This document shows, in pieces, positions 6,912 to 17,109 of a DNA stretch of 43,991 nucleotides. The DNA is from Bordetella parapertussis (GTDB taxonomy: Bacteria > Pseudomonadota > Gammaproteobacteria > Burkholderiales > Burkholderiaceae_C), in NCBI GenBank assembly GCA_945882755.1, contig CAMCWS010000004.1, positions 1 to 43,991 of the forward strand, given 5' to 3'. Below the pieces are notes generated by a model. The model saw nothing but the letters and a program-made list of their open reading frames with translations, had not been told where the DNA came from and made no database searches. The translations under genes and the position numbers were made by a program. Every line of letters starts with the position of its first letter. Within the stretch, counting starts at the first letter, position 1.

Positions 6912-7305
6912 GAACAGCGCCTCGCTTTTGCACGTCAAGAATCAGTGCTTGGCGCATTTGATCAAGATAAATTTTTTCATTCAACATCGCCGCTTCAAAC
7001 AGCCCAGCGCGGACATCTTTGGCCCATAAACGTTGGCCTCGCGTGAGGATTTGGTTTTGCATCACTGTGCTGGCGGCACGAAAATCTAACAGGTCAACAT
7101 GGCAATGCGTGATGTCAGCCAATTCACCGGCCAATTCAAATAATGTGACGGGGTCGGAATAGGTCTCGACGAGAAGGGCCAAATCAAGGTCGCTGTTGGT
7201 ATGGGCCAGAGTTCCCGCGTTTTCAAAACGGCTGCCAAATGCGTAAACAGCCATAAGCTTGGGCAAGCGTTGCTGCAAATGCAAAAGAAGGCGCGAAGTA
7301 TCCAT
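6901..7305 (-). CDS. mntA: MntA-type nucleotidyltransferase antitoxin
   Basis: The protein has 134 residues. It shows the minimal nucleotidyltransferase fold: AFGSRF at residues 22-27, then SDLDLAL with Asp39 and Asp41 as metal ligands. In related pairs MntA transfers AMP from ATP to HepT and so neutralises it. The spacing between GS and DXD is 13 residues rather than the usual 10, through a short loop (ENAGTLAHT). It precedes hepT and overlaps it. The start could also be six codons upstream (7323). The pair lies downstream of groEL on the same strand but is separated by a strong terminator, so it needs its own promoter. Confidence 0.85.
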   Translation of the reverse strand: MDTSRLLLHLQQRLPKLMAVYAFGSRFENAGTLAHTNSDLDLALLVETYSDPVTLFELAGELADITHCHVDLLDFRAASTVMQNQILTRGQRLWAKDVRAGLFEAAMLNEKIYLDQMRQALILDVQKRGAVHGR

Positions 7306-7334
7306 GCAGCTATTGTGTCGCAACTGAAACAGTT

Positions 7335-7374
7335 AGAAAAAAACCCCTGCAAGGCGCAAACCTTACAGGGGTTT
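7335..7374 (-). terminator. Rho-independent terminator of groESL
   Basis: Arms 7341-7354 and 7361-7374 (AAACCCCTGTAAGG against CCTTGCAGGGGTTT on the minus strand, one G-U pair) form a 14-bp stem with a 6-base loop. They are followed in the minus direction by a run of T. It lies 53 bases after the groEL stop. Confidence 0.9.
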
Positions 7375-7426
7375 CAGTTTTGATTGAAGGCCATAGGCCA
7401 TCAGGCAAAGCCGTGAGGCTGGGCAA

Positions 7427-9085
<1,659 letters not shown>

Positions 9086-9097
9086 TTAGCTCCTAAA

Positions 9098-9388
9098 TTA
9101 TTTCTCAACGACTGCGAACAGGTCTTCTTCTTTCATGACGAGCAGTTCTTCGCCGTCAACTTTGACCGTTTGGCCGCTGTATTTGCCGAACAACACGCGG
9201 TCGCCCACTTTCACGCCGACAGCAGCGAGTTCGCCTTTGTCGTTTTTCTTGCCAGGACCGACGGCCAAGATTTCGCCTTGGTCGGGTTTTTCAGCAGCGT
9301 TGTCAGGAATGACGATGCCGGAGGCGGTTTTGGTTTCGCTTTCGATGCGTTTGACGATCACACGATCGTGCAAAGGACGAAGTTTCAT
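9098..9388 (-). CDS. groS: Co-chaperonin GroES (10 kDa)
   Basis: The protein has 96 residues and is the heptameric lid of GroEL. It begins [16 protein letters not shown], then GGIVIP-type mobile loop residues ([11 protein letters not shown]), [11 protein letters not shown] and [12 protein letters not shown] at the end, all typical. I chose ATG 9388; GGAGAACC lies just upstream on the minus strand. It is the first gene of the groESL operon. Confidence 0.98.
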   Translation of the reverse strand: MKLRPLHDRVIVKRIESETKTASGIVIPDNAAEKPDQGEILAVGPGKKNDKGELAAVGVKVGDRVLFGKYSGQTVKVDGEELLVMKEEDLFAVVEK

Positions 9389-9462
9389 GGGTTCTCCTAG
9401 GTGAAACTTGAGTGGATACAGATGCACAAAATGTGCGGGCTACCTGCCCAGCTTGTGCGTTA

Positions 9463-9489
9463 TTAGCACTCGCCAGACTAGAGTGCTAA
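9463..9489. promoter_or_regulatory. CIRCE operator (HrcA binding site)
   Basis: TTAGCACTC (9463-9471), nine bases and GAGTGCTAA (9481-9489) form a perfect match to the CIRCE consensus. It lies 75 bases upstream of the groES start. HrcA repressor binds CIRCE and releases it on heat shock. The hrcA gene is not in the window. Confidence 0.96.
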
Positions 9490-9516
9490 TGATAAGGCTA
9501 AACCTTCAAACTTCAA
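9489..9516 (-). promoter_or_regulatory. Candidate groESL promoter
   Basis: On the minus strand TTGAAG (9511-9516) and TATCAT (9489-9494), 16 bases apart, precede the CIRCE element, whose outer base they touch. This puts the operator at the expected start of transcription. TTGAA also resembles the -35 of heat-shock sigma factor promoters, but no CCCCAT-type -10 is visible. Confidence 0.5.
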
Positions 9517-9586
9517 TAAGCTCATCCCAAATAATCGCTAAAAAGGGTGAAAAAGGCTGTTTCAACAAGCCAAATCAATAGCGGCT

Positions 9587-10267
9587 TTATTCAAGCAAGT
9601 CCACCACAGGGGCATGTTTAGCCTCTTTTGCCATGTCCATGGCCGTCAAGCCCCGCTCGTCTTTCAGCAACTTGTTGGCACCTTTGGCCAGCAGGAGTTT
9701 GACGGTTTCTGCATGGCCTTGTCCTGAAGCCCACATCAAGGGGGTGAGGGCGTCCACAGGGGTTTGGTCAACGGGGGCACCAGCTTGTAAAAGGCGTTCG
9801 ACCACCTCGGTATGACCCATACCCGCAGCGTAAACCAGCGCGGATTTGTGCAAGCGGTCGGTGGGTTGGTGCTTTGCACCGTTTTGGAGCAATAAATCAA
9901 CCAACGGCAGGCTGCCTGCGTAACTGGCAGCAATCAAGGGGGTGACCTTCTCCAAGGAGGGCAAATGCACGTCCGCACCCGCAGCAATCAACATCTTGGC
10001 GATATCAATACGGTTTTTTTCAATCGCAATGTAAAGCGATGTTTTACCAAGACGGTTGCGGGAATTGGGGGCCGCACCGCGGTCCAAGCTCTTTTTGACC
10101 GCCTCAATGTCAGTATTGCGTGCTGCGACCAATAGCTGTGCATTGACGCTGGGATTGGACTCGGCTTGTGCCCAAGCTGGGGCCGCAAGGCCAGTGAGGC
10201 AGGCAAAAAGAAAAGCAATCGATCTGTTTAAAAAACGCGTTAAAAAGTATGGGTGTGTGCAATTCAT
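9587..10267 (-). CDS. Secreted ankyrin-repeat protein
   Basis: The protein has 226 residues. A signal peptide (about residues 15-34, ending APAWA) is followed by about five ankyrin repeats of 33 residues. The repeats are recognisable by G.T.L..A (GKTSLYIAIEKN, KVTPLIAASYAG, HKSALVYAAGMGH, ALTPLMWASGQGH, GLTAMDMAKEA). Such periplasmic ankyrin proteins bind partner proteins. In some bacteria they sit beside catalase or redox enzymes, but no target is evident. It is divergent from the PQQ dehydrogenase gene, 245 bases away. It carries no enzymatic residues. Confidence 0.85.
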   Translation of the reverse strand: MNCTHPYFLTRFLNRSIAFLFACLTGLAAPAWAQAESNPSVNAQLLVAARNTDIEAVKKSLDRGAAPNSRNRLGKTSLYIAIEKNRIDIAKMLIAAGADVHLPSLEKVTPLIAASYAGSLPLVDLLLQNGAKHQPTDRLHKSALVYAAGMGHTEVVERLLQAGAPVDQTPVDALTPLMWASGQGHAETVKLLLAKGANKLLKDERGLTAMDMAKEAKHAPVVDLLE

Positions 10268-10512
10268 GTGGGTATCTTTAGGCTGTGGAGGTCTTAAGGG
10301 ATTTCCCTAGATTGGTCTTTACGCTATGACAATTCATAGGAAGCGTGATTAAGATGAGCATATGGGAAATTTTCCTTGTGCTTGCATTGTGCTCAAAGAG
10401 TGCAAGGTTATCGCAAATAAAATACCCAGACTTTCTAAGCTTGAATTTAAAAACATTTTTTGAATCATGCTTGGTTTTTCAATCAGTGGCCATCAGGCTC
10501 AAGGAGTTCTCA
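10268..10512. other. Divergent spacer before the PQQ dehydrogenase gene
   Basis: The stretch has no gene. It holds an inverted repeat CTTGCA/TGCAAG (within 10381-10410) and AT-rich sequence (10417-10475) that could serve as promoter. An in-frame extension of the PQQ dehydrogenase back to 10345 is possible, but it lacks a signal peptide and a good ribosome-binding site, so I reject it. Confidence 0.4.
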
Positions 10513-12204
10513 ATGCAACAAATTGGAAAGAAAATTTCCCTCACGCTGGCCAGTTTAGCCATCGGCGTGCTGACCGCAGGCATCGCTCAAGCGGATACCG
10601 GTAAGTCAGTCGCCGTGTCTCAGTCTCAGCTCACAGCTGCTGACAAGGATGCGAAAAACTTCCTGCACTCCAACATGAACTATGCGCAAACGCGCTATTA
10701 CCCCAGCAAGCAAATCAACACAGGCAACGTCAAGAACCTGCGTCCTGCTTTCACTTTCCAAACTGAAGTGTTGGAGTCCATGGAAACAGCGCCCATCGTC
10801 ATCGACGGCGTGATGTACCTGACCACTTCTTACAACCATGTGTACGCCATCGATGCGGTCACTGGCAAACAGTTTTGGCATTACAAACACAAAATGGGTC
10901 CCGTCACCACTTACTGCTGCGGACCTAACAACCGTGGTGTCGCCATCATGGGCGGACACGTGTTCATGGGTACCTTGGATGCCAAATTGGTGGCATTGGA
11001 CGCCAAGACCGGCAAGCTGGCTTGGGAAACCCAAATTGCTGATCCCGAGTTGGGCTACTCTGAAACCATGGCGCCTGTGGCCGTTAACGGTCGCATCCTG
11101 ATCGGCACCAACGGTGGCGAATACGGTATCCGCGGTTTCGTGAAATCCTTTGATGCTAAAACAGGCGCATTGCAATGGACATTCCACACCATCCCTGAAA
11201 AAGGCCATGAAGGTGTATGGGCTGTCAACGATGCCACCGGCCGCAATATGTTGCGCGACATCAATGCAGAAAAAGCACAGTTGGCCAAGCAAGGCGGCGA
11301 TTTCTACAAAACCTTGGGTGGTGGCGTATGGATGGCACCTGCTGTTGACCTCGAAACCAACTCCGTCATCTTTGTGGTGGGTAACCCCTCACCCGACTTG
11401 TACGGCGCTGAGCGTCCTGGTGACAACCTCTACACCAACTCTATCGTCGCTGTGGACCTGAACACCGGTGCGCATAAATGGCACTTCCAGTACATCGCTC
11501 ATGATGTGTGGGACTTGGATGCGGTGTCACCTGTCATCTTGACAGAAGCCAAAGGCAAAGACGGCAAGATGACCAAAGTGGCCATCCATGCTGGCAAAAC
11601 CGGCCATGTCTATGTGCATGACCGTGCCACTGGCGCACTGATCCGCTTCTCTGAAGCCATGGTTCCCCAAGACGGTTTGTGGACATTGCCCACCAAAGAA
11701 GGCGCCAAGATGATGTTGGGAGCCAATGGTGGCGTGGAGTGGAGCCCCATGGCTATTCACCCCGAAGCACGTTTGGCTTTTGCAGCCAATTTGTTGCAAC
11801 CCATGACCTACCACGTTGAAGCTTCCAAGTACCCTGGCGGCAAGCTCTGGTTGGGCGGTGCATTCAAAACCATCCCCAGCGAAAAGCAGTCTGGTCGTTT
11901 GTCTGCAGTCAATATCGATACGGGCAAAGTGGCATGGAAATTTGACACTGATCAGCCTTTGATTGGCGGCGTTTTGGCCACTGCGGGCGACTTGGTGTTC
12001 AACGGCGAAGCCAATGGTCTGTTCCGCGCATTCGATGCCAAAAATGGCAAAAAATTGTGGGAATACCAAACTGGTGCTGGTGTGAATGCGCCTGCTGTTT
12101 CATATTCTGTGGACGGCAAGCAGTATGTTGCCGTGGCCTCGGGTGGTAACAACCAAATCGATGCCAAGCGTGGCAACTCTGTGGTGGTGTTCTCACTGCC
12201 CTAA
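10513..12204 (+). CDS. Periplasmic PQQ-dependent dehydrogenase (methanol/ethanol family-like)
   Basis: The protein has 563 residues with a Sec signal peptide ending AGIAQA. An eight-bladed quinoprotein propeller is indicated by repeated DAKTG.LAW-type docking motifs. The vicinal disulfide Cys135-Cys136 (YCCGPNN) that lies over PQQ is present. Metal ligands Glu203 (GGEYGIRG) and Asn291 (VGNPSPD) and the catalytic Asp334 are visible. Asp334 is followed by Leu and Asp336 (HDVWDLDAV). A second Asp at this place is a hallmark of lanthanide-using alcohol dehydrogenases, though some other PQQ enzymes also show D-X-D. There is no C-terminal cytochrome domain, so a separate carrier is needed; a diheme cytochrome gene follows. 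AAGGAG lies 7 bases before ATG 10513. The substrate is probably an alcohol or aldehyde; this is inference. Confidence 0.85.
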   Translation: MQQIGKKISLTLASLAIGVLTAGIAQADTGKSVAVSQSQLTAADKDAKNFLHSNMNYAQTRYYPSKQINTGNVKNLRPAFTFQTEVLESMETAPIVIDGVMYLTTSYNHVYAIDAVTGKQFWHYKHKMGPVTTYCCGPNNRGVAIMGGHVFMGTLDAKLVALDAKTGKLAWETQIADPELGYSETMAPVAVNGRILIGTNGGEYGIRGFVKSFDAKTGALQWTFHTIPEKGHEGVWAVNDATGRNMLRDINAEKAQLAKQGGDFYKTLGGGVWMAPAVDLETNSVIFVVGNPSPDLYGAERPGDNLYTNSIVAVDLNTGAHKWHFQYIAHDVWDLDAVSPVILTEAKGKDGKMTKVAIHAGKTGHVYVHDRATGALIRFSEAMVPQDGLWTLPTKEGAKMMLGANGGVEWSPMAIHPEARLAFAANLLQPMTYHVEASKYPGGKLWLGGAFKTIPSEKQSGRLSAVNIDTGKVAWKFDTDQPLIGGVLATAGDLVFNGEANGLFRAFDAKNGKKLWEYQTGAGVNAPAVSYSVDGKQYVAVASGGNNQIDAKRGNSVVVFSLP

Positions 12205-12225
12205 GATCAACTGAGTTTTAAGCCC

Positions 12226-12264
12226 AAGGCCTGCGGCGCACGAAAGTGCCCTCAGGCCTTTTTT
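12226..12264 (+). terminator. Rho-independent terminator after the PQQ dehydrogenase gene
   Basis: AAGGCCTG (12226-12233) pairs with CAGGCCTT (12253-12260). An inner GGCGCAC/GTGCC stem is capped by GAAA, and a run of six T follows. It separates the dehydrogenase from the cytochrome-alkB pair, perhaps allowing partial read-through. Confidence 0.85.
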
Positions 12265-12285
12265 CTAGACGACGGATGAAGGTGT

Positions 12286-12855
12286 ATGAAAAATATTTTT
12301 GCTTTGATGGTTTCTTTCCTGCTGATGAGCGGCGCCACTTGGGCCGCGGATGACATGCCTGCCAAGGCGGCCATGTGTGTGGGCTGTCATGGGGGCAATG
12401 GCAACTCGACCATGCCTGGTGTGCCCAGTTTGGCCTCGCAAAATGCCCGCTATATTTATTTGCAATTACGCGACTACCAAGAGGGTCGACGTGACAACCC
12501 CATGATGTCGCCGATGGCCGCAGGCCTGACGCGCCCTGAGATGCAAGCGTTAGCCACCTATTTTTCCACGCAAAAGCTCAGCAGCAAAGGTTTTAAAGCT
12601 GACCCTGACAAGGCCAAATTGGGCTTGGCCAAAGCCAATGAAACCTTGTGTGCCATGTGCCATTTGGGTGAGTTCAAAGGCCAAAACGAGATCCCCAAAG
12701 TAGCGGGGCAAAACTTCGATTACGTGGTGAGCACATTGAAAGCCTTCAAAGCCAAAACACGCACCAACGACGCTGGCAATATGACCAGTGTTGCCGGCAC
12801 CTTGAGTGATGACGATATTGACAATCTGGCGCATTACATTGCGGGACTAAACTAG
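12286..12855 (+). CDS. Diheme cytochrome c (c4/c553-like)
   Basis: The protein has 189 residues. The signal peptide ends SGATWA. Two class I haem domains follow, with CVGCHGGNGNS near residue 31 and CAMCHLGEFKG near residue 122. Each is followed by a Met-containing helix (MMSPMAAGL; NMTSVAGTL), and the protein ends DNLAHYIAGLN, as in cytochrome c4. It would carry electrons in the periplasm from a dehydrogenase to a terminal oxidase. GAAGG lies upstream of ATG 12286. It is followed after 5 bases by alkB and preceded by the PQQ dehydrogenase, which suggests it accepts electrons from that enzyme. Confidence 0.88.
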   Translation: MKNIFALMVSFLLMSGATWAADDMPAKAAMCVGCHGGNGNSTMPGVPSLASQNARYIYLQLRDYQEGRRDNPMMSPMAAGLTRPEMQALATYFSTQKLSSKGFKADPDKAKLGLAKANETLCAMCHLGEFKGQNEIPKVAGQNFDYVVSTLKAFKAKTRTNDAGNMTSVAGTLSDDDIDNLAHYIAGLN

Positions 12856-12860
12856 CAGAC

Positions 12861-14027
12861 ATGACCACCAACACCTTCCCCGCACCTGAGGTCTACCGCG
12901 ACCCCAAGCGCTGGGTATGGTGGTTTTCTTTGGGTGTGCCCGCCCTGATTGGCTTGGGGCCTGTGCTCATGCTGTGGCTAGGCAACCCTTGGATGCTTTG
13001 CTTGCCCTTGGTATTTTTGTATGTGGCTGTGCCTTTGGCAGACGCCTTGCTCGGTGAAGAGCGCAGCAACCCGCCTGAATCCGCTGTGGCGCAGTTGGAA
13101 GCAGACACCTATTACCGCTACATCACTTATGCGCTGGTACCTGTGCTGTGGGCTGCCTTTGTATTCGCTGCTTGGTTTGTCGCCAGCCATGACTTGCCTT
13201 GGTATGGATGGCTGGCCATGGTGCTCAACACCGGTGCAGTGGGCGGTTTCGGCATCAACCTAGGTCATGAGATGGGGCACAAACACCATCGTTTAGAACG
13301 TTGGTTAGCCTTGGTCACTTTGGCCCCTTCCGGCTATGGGCATTTCACCATCGAGCACAACCGTGGTCACCATGCCCAAGTGGCGACGCCGCAAGACTGT
13401 GCCTCTTCCCGCATGGGCGAATCGATTTGGCGCTTTGTCTGGCGTGAAATGCCCGGTAGTGCGGTGCGGGCTTGGCGCTTGGAGTCGCAGCGGCTGCGCG
13501 ATCAGGGGCTGGCTGTGTGGGGTCTGCAAAACCAAATCTTGCAGGGCTTGGTCATCACCTTTGCGCTTTGGGCGCTGTTGGTGCTGTGGCTGGGTTGGCA
13601 GGTGTTGCCGTTCTTGTTGGCTGCGTCCATTTGGACCAATTTCCAGCTGACTTCGGCCAACTACGTGGAGCATTACGGTTTGCTGCGTTTGCTGCAAAGC
13701 GACGGTCATTACGAGCGTTGTCAGCCGCGCCACTCATGGAACAGCAACCATGTGCTGTCGAACTGGATGTTGTTCCATTTGCAACGCCATGCCGACCACC
13801 ATGCCCATGCGGCAAGGCGCTACCAAGCTTTGCGGCATTTTGACGATGCGCCGCAATTGCCCAGCGGTTATGCGGGCATGTTCTTGCTGGCCTATGTGCC
13901 GCCTGTTTGGTTTGCGGTGATGAACCCCAGGCTCTTAGATGCCGTCGGGCATGACCCAGCGCTTATCAACTTCGCGCCAAGTCAGCGTGAGGCGCTGTGC
14001 CGCAAGTACGGTTTACGCCTCAATTAA
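12861..14027 (+). CDS. alkB: Alkane 1-monooxygenase, AlkB type (integral membrane diiron)
   Basis: The protein has 388 residues with six or so membrane helices. All AlkB histidine boxes are present: HEMGHKHH (from His136), EHNRGHH (His166 on) and LQRHADHH (His310), plus NYVEHYGL, the HYG signature of alkane hydroxylases. The family hydroxylates the terminal carbon of medium-chain alkanes or related hydrophobic molecules using O2 and electrons from rubredoxin. No rubredoxin gene or fused rubredoxin domain is seen here. It is co-transcribed with the diheme cytochrome gene. It ends three bases from the metK stop on the opposite strand. The substrate is not predictable from sequence; other members of the fatty acid desaturase/AlkB family remain possible. 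Confidence 0.88.
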   Translation: MTTNTFPAPEVYRDPKRWVWWFSLGVPALIGLGPVLMLWLGNPWMLCLPLVFLYVAVPLADALLGEERSNPPESAVAQLEADTYYRYITYALVPVLWAAFVFAAWFVASHDLPWYGWLAMVLNTGAVGGFGINLGHEMGHKHHRLERWLALVTLAPSGYGHFTIEHNRGHHAQVATPQDCASSRMGESIWRFVWREMPGSAVRAWRLESQRLRDQGLAVWGLQNQILQGLVITFALWALLVLWLGWQVLPFLLAASIWTNFQLTSANYVEHYGLLRLLQSDGHYERCQPRHSWNSNHVLSNWMLFHLQRHADHHAHAARRYQALRHFDDAPQLPSGYAGMFLLAYVPPVWFAVMNPRLLDAVGHDPALINFAPSQREALCRKYGLRLN

Positions 14028-14030
14028 GAT

Positions 14031-15215
14031 TTATTTCAAACCTGCAGCAGCTTTGAGGGCTGCAGCGCGGTCGGTTTTTTCCCAAGTGAAATTGGGTTCG
14101 TTGCGACCAAAGTGGCCGTAGGCGGCGGTCTTCTCGTAGATGGGGCGCAGCAAATCGAGCATTTGGATGATGCCCTTGGGGCGCAGGTCAAAGTGCTCGT
14201 TCACCAGCGCGGCAATCTTGTCGTCAGCAATGACGCCGGTACCGTGGGTGTTGATGGTGATGTTCATCGGACGCGCAACGCCAATCGCATAAGCCACTTG
14301 CACTTGGCATTGGGTGGCCAAGCCGGCGGCGACCACGTTTTTGGCGACATAACGGGCGGCGTAAGCGGCTGAGCGATCCACCTTGGAGGGGTCTTTGCCT
14401 GAGAACGCACCACCGCCGTGGGGGCAAGCGCCGCCATAGGTGTCCACAATGATCTTGCGACCAGTCAGGCCGCAATCGCCTTGCGGGCCACCTACCACGA
14501 AACGGCCGGTGGGGTTGATCAGGTACTTGGTGTCAATCAGCCACTCTTTTGGCAATACGGGCTTGATGATTTCTTCAATGATGGCCTCATTGAAAGACGC
14601 TTTCATCTTGGTTTGTGACTCGGATTGGTCTGGGCTGTGCTGGGTGGACAGCACCACGGTGTCGATACTGTGGGGCTTGCCATCGACATAACGCATGGTC
14701 ACTTGGCTTTTGGCGTCGGGGCGCAAAAAAGGCAAGCGGCCATCGCGGCGCAGTTGCGCTTGGCGTTCCATCAGGCGGTGGGCGTAGTAAATGGGCGCAG
14801 GCATCAGTTCGGGGGTTTCTTGACAAGCGAAGCCAAACATCAAACCTTGGTCACCCGCACCCGTGTTGAGGTGATCGTCAGACGCGTGGTCCACACCTTG
14901 GGCGATGTCGTTGGACTGCTTGTCGTAGCACACCATGACCGCGCAGCCCTTGTAATCGATACCGTACTCGGTGTTGTCGTAGCCGATGCGCTTGATGGTG
15001 TCGCGAGCGACTTGGATGTAGTCCACGTGTGCGTTGGTGGTGATCTCACCAGCCAACACCACCAAACCGGTGTTGGTCAGGGTTTCGGCGGCCACACGGC
15101 TGCGGGGGTCTTGCTTGAAGATCGCATCCAAAATCGCGTCTGACACTTGGTCAGCCACTTTGTCGGGATGACCTTCGGACACGGATTCGGATGTAAATAG
15201 ATAGTCGTTCGCCAT
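14031..15215 (-). CDS. metK: S-adenosylmethionine synthase
   Basis: The protein has 394 residues, full length. It makes S-adenosylmethionine from methionine and ATP in the cytoplasm. Signatures are the N-terminal [27 protein letters not shown], the P-loop-like [15 protein letters not shown] and DTYGG. AGGAG lies 8 bases before ATG 15215. A structured leader precedes it (15216-15310). It is divergent from the acyltransferase pair. Confidence 0.98.
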   Translation of the reverse strand: MANDYLFTSESVSEGHPDKVADQVSDAILDAIFKQDPRSRVAAETLTNTGLVVLAGEITTNAHVDYIQVARDTIKRIGYDNTEYGIDYKGCAVMVCYDKQSNDIAQGVDHASDDHLNTGAGDQGLMFGFACQETPELMPAPIYYAHRLMERQAQLRRDGRLPFLRPDAKSQVTMRYVDGKPHSIDTVVLSTQHSPDQSESQTKMKASFNEAIIEEIIKPVLPKEWLIDTKYLINPTGRFVVGGPQGDCGLTGRKIIVDTYGGACPHGGGAFSGKDPSKVDRSAAYAARYVAKNVVAAGLATQCQVQVAYAIGVARPMNITINTHGTGVIADDKIAALVNEHFDLRPKGIIQMLDLLRPIYEKTAAYGHFGRNEPNFTWEKTDRAAALKAAAGLK

Positions 15216-15310
15216 AAAAATGCTCCTGTGGTGGGTTGATGCGTTGCCTTACCAAGGAGTTCGGCGAACGCTTTAGCAGATGGCTGTAAACCAGCCGACT
15301 CTTGCGAGTG
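15216..15310 (-). promoter_or_regulatory. Candidate structured 5' leader of metK
   Basis: On the transcript side two hairpins can form: GGCTG/CAGCC (15282-15286 with 15292-15296, 5-base loop), and GCGTT/AACGC (15241-15245 with 15267-15271) enclosing CCTT/AAGG (15247-15250 with 15254-15257). Methionine-cycle genes are often riboswitch-controlled, but I do not recognise a known SAM or SAH class here. It could simply be a leader with chance pairing. Confidence 0.3.
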
Positions 15311-15373
15311 TGTCGCCCTGCAAGTTGCTTCATTAACTCAGCGACAATGGGCATTCTAATCAAAGTCTTTTCC

Positions 15374-16228
15374 ATGACCCGCTTGTTTCGTTTTCTGGCC
15401 TTGATACCTTTGCCGTTGATGCAGGGCTTGGGCGCAGGCTTGGGTTGGTTGGTGTGGCTTCTATCGGCTTCCTATCGAAATCAGTTCCATCGTCAAATTC
15501 AAGCCGCTGGTTTGACCTGGGCGCAAACCCGCGAAGCTGTGTCTGCCACCGGCAAGATGGTGGCAGAACTGCCGTGGCTGTGGACCAGAGCGCAGGGCGA
15601 ATCGGTGTTGCCGCGAGTGCAATGGACAGGTCTTGGCCATTTCGAAGAGGCGATGCAAGCAGGCAAGGGCGTGATTTTGTTGTCCCCCCATTTGGGTTGC
15701 TGGGAAATGGGCGGCCAAGCTTTGGCAGAAAAATTGGGCCCCCAGCACGGCGATTTGCTGGCTTTGTACAGACCACCGCGCAAAGCGTGGTTGCAAGAGG
15801 TGGTGGGATTGTCAAGGCAGCGGCAGTTCTTTCAAACCGCCAGCGCTTCTTTGCGCGGAGTTCGCGCCTTGGTCAAGCATTTGCGTGCCGGTGGTTTCAC
15901 CGCCATCTTGCCCGACCAAGTTCCCCCCGAGGGCCAAGGTGTGTGGGCTCCGTTTTTTGGTCGACCGGTCTACACCATGACCTTGTTACCCAAATTGGCG
16001 CAGCAAACTGGCGCTACCGTGTTGCTGGCATGGTGTGAGCGCTTAGATGCCGGCCGCTATGTGTTTCATGTACTTCCACCCAGTTTGCAGGCCTTGAACA
16101 AGCCCGATACATCGCTTGAACACGCTGCCTTGTTGGTCAACCAAGCCATCGAAAGCATGGTGTTGTCCCGCCCCGACCAGTATCTGTGGGGCTATGCGCG
16201 GGACAAACAACCGCGTGCAGGCGATTGA
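15374..16228 (+). CDS. LpxL/HtrB-family lipid A late acyltransferase (first copy)
   Basis: The protein has 284 residues with an N-terminal membrane anchor (LALIPLPLMQGLGAGLGWLVWLL). The acyltransferase motif is SPHLGCWE (H-X4-E), followed by LYRPPRK, LPDQVPPEGQGVWAPFFG and the C-terminal YLWGYARDK. Such enzymes add secondary acyl chains from acyl-ACP to the lipid A precursor on the inner face of the inner membrane. I chose ATG 15374 because the hydrophobic anchor starts there. The next acyltransferase gene begins 2 bases after its stop, so the two form an operon. Confidence 0.88.
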   Translation: MTRLFRFLALIPLPLMQGLGAGLGWLVWLLSASYRNQFHRQIQAAGLTWAQTREAVSATGKMVAELPWLWTRAQGESVLPRVQWTGLGHFEEAMQAGKGVILLSPHLGCWEMGGQALAEKLGPQHGDLLALYRPPRKAWLQEVVGLSRQRQFFQTASASLRGVRALVKHLRAGGFTAILPDQVPPEGQGVWAPFFGRPVYTMTLLPKLAQQTGATVLLAWCERLDAGRYVFHVLPPSLQALNKPDTSLEHAALLVNQAIESMVLSRPDQYLWGYARDKQPRAGD

Positions 16229-16230
16229 AC

Positions 16231-17109
16231 ATGGATGGGTTCATGCGTGGGGCTATGTGGGTTTTGTCAAGACTGCCCTTGTCTTGGTTGCGATTGCTGG
16301 GGGTCGCGCTAGGGTGGGCACTGTGGCTGCTGGCCAGCAAGCGGCGCAAAGTGGTGTTGACCAATCTGGCTTTGTGTTTTCCCTCACTCACCATCGACGA
16401 GCGCTTACAGCGTGGCCGTGCGCACATGGTGTTGTTTGCCCAAGCCTGGCTGGACCGCGCTTGGTTGTGGCATGGTAGGCCTGTCTTGGTGGCCAGTCGT
16501 TTGCACATGGTGGGAGAGGTGCAGGCTTTGCAGCAGGGCAAGGGCGCGGTTATTTTTGCGCCGCATTTCGTGGGCTTGGACGCCGGTTGGACTGCGCTGT
16601 GTTTGCTGATGCAACGCCGCTTCACCACCCTCTACACGCCCCAGCGTTCAGCGGCCATCGATGAATGGGTGCTGCAAGGTCGTCAGCGTTTTGGGCAGGT
16701 GCGCTTGTTTCGCCGCGAAGACGGTTTCAAAGCCATCGTCAGTACCTTGCGCCAAGGTGATTTGCTTTACCTTTTGCCAGATATGAACTTTCGGTTGGAA
16801 GAATCTATTTTTGTGCCTTTTTATGGTGTGGCTGCGGCCACAGTCACCACACTGCCACGACTGGCCCGTTTAGGCCAAGTACCCGTGGTGCCGGTGACGA
16901 CCCGCTTGACGCCGCAGGGCTATGAGGTGAGGGTGCATGCTGCTTGGACTGACTACCCTGGCGAGGATGCAGACGCAGACACCGCGCTGATGAACCAGCG
17001 TTTGCAAGTTTGGATTGATGAGATGCCCGAGCAGTATTACTGGGTGCATAAGCGCTTTAAGTCACGCCCCAACGACGAGGCATCGCTGTACCCGCAGGGC
17101 ACAGATTAA
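16231..17109 (+). CDS. LpxL/LpxM-family lipid A late acyltransferase (second copy)
   Basis: The protein has 292 residues, paralogous to the preceding gene. It has an N-terminal anchor (LSRLPLSWLRLLGVALGWALWLL), the canonical APHFVGLDAG box (H-X4-D), LLPDMNFRLEESIFVPFYG and the C-terminal YYWVHKRFKSRP typical of LpxL. It probably adds the second secondary acyl chain to lipid A. The start at 16231 follows the previous stop by 2 bases. Its stop (TAA 17107-17109) overlaps the stop of the convergent hydrolase gene. Confidence 0.88.
   Translation: MDGFMRGAMWVLSRLPLSWLRLLGVALGWALWLLASKRRKVVLTNLALCFPSLTIDERLQRGRAHMVLFAQAWLDRAWLWHGRPVLVASRLHMVGEVQALQQGKGAVIFAPHFVGLDAGWTALCLLMQRRFTTLYTPQRSAAIDEWVLQGRQRFGQVRLFRREDGFKAIVSTLRQGDLLYLLPDMNFRLEESIFVPFYGVAAATVTTLPRLARLGQVPVVPVTTRLTPQGYEVRVHAAWTDYPGEDADADTALMNQRLQVWIDEMPEQYYWVHKRFKSRPNDEASLYPQGTD

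Noticed and set aside
10345..10512. Extension of the PQQ dehydrogenase upstream by 56 codons
   Set aside because: A good ribosome-binding site and signal peptide belong to ATG 10513; the extension is AT-rich.
15216..15310. Known SAM or SAH riboswitch before metK
   Set aside because: The conserved cores that I know for SAM-I, SAM-II or SAH classes are not visible; left as an unclassified leader.
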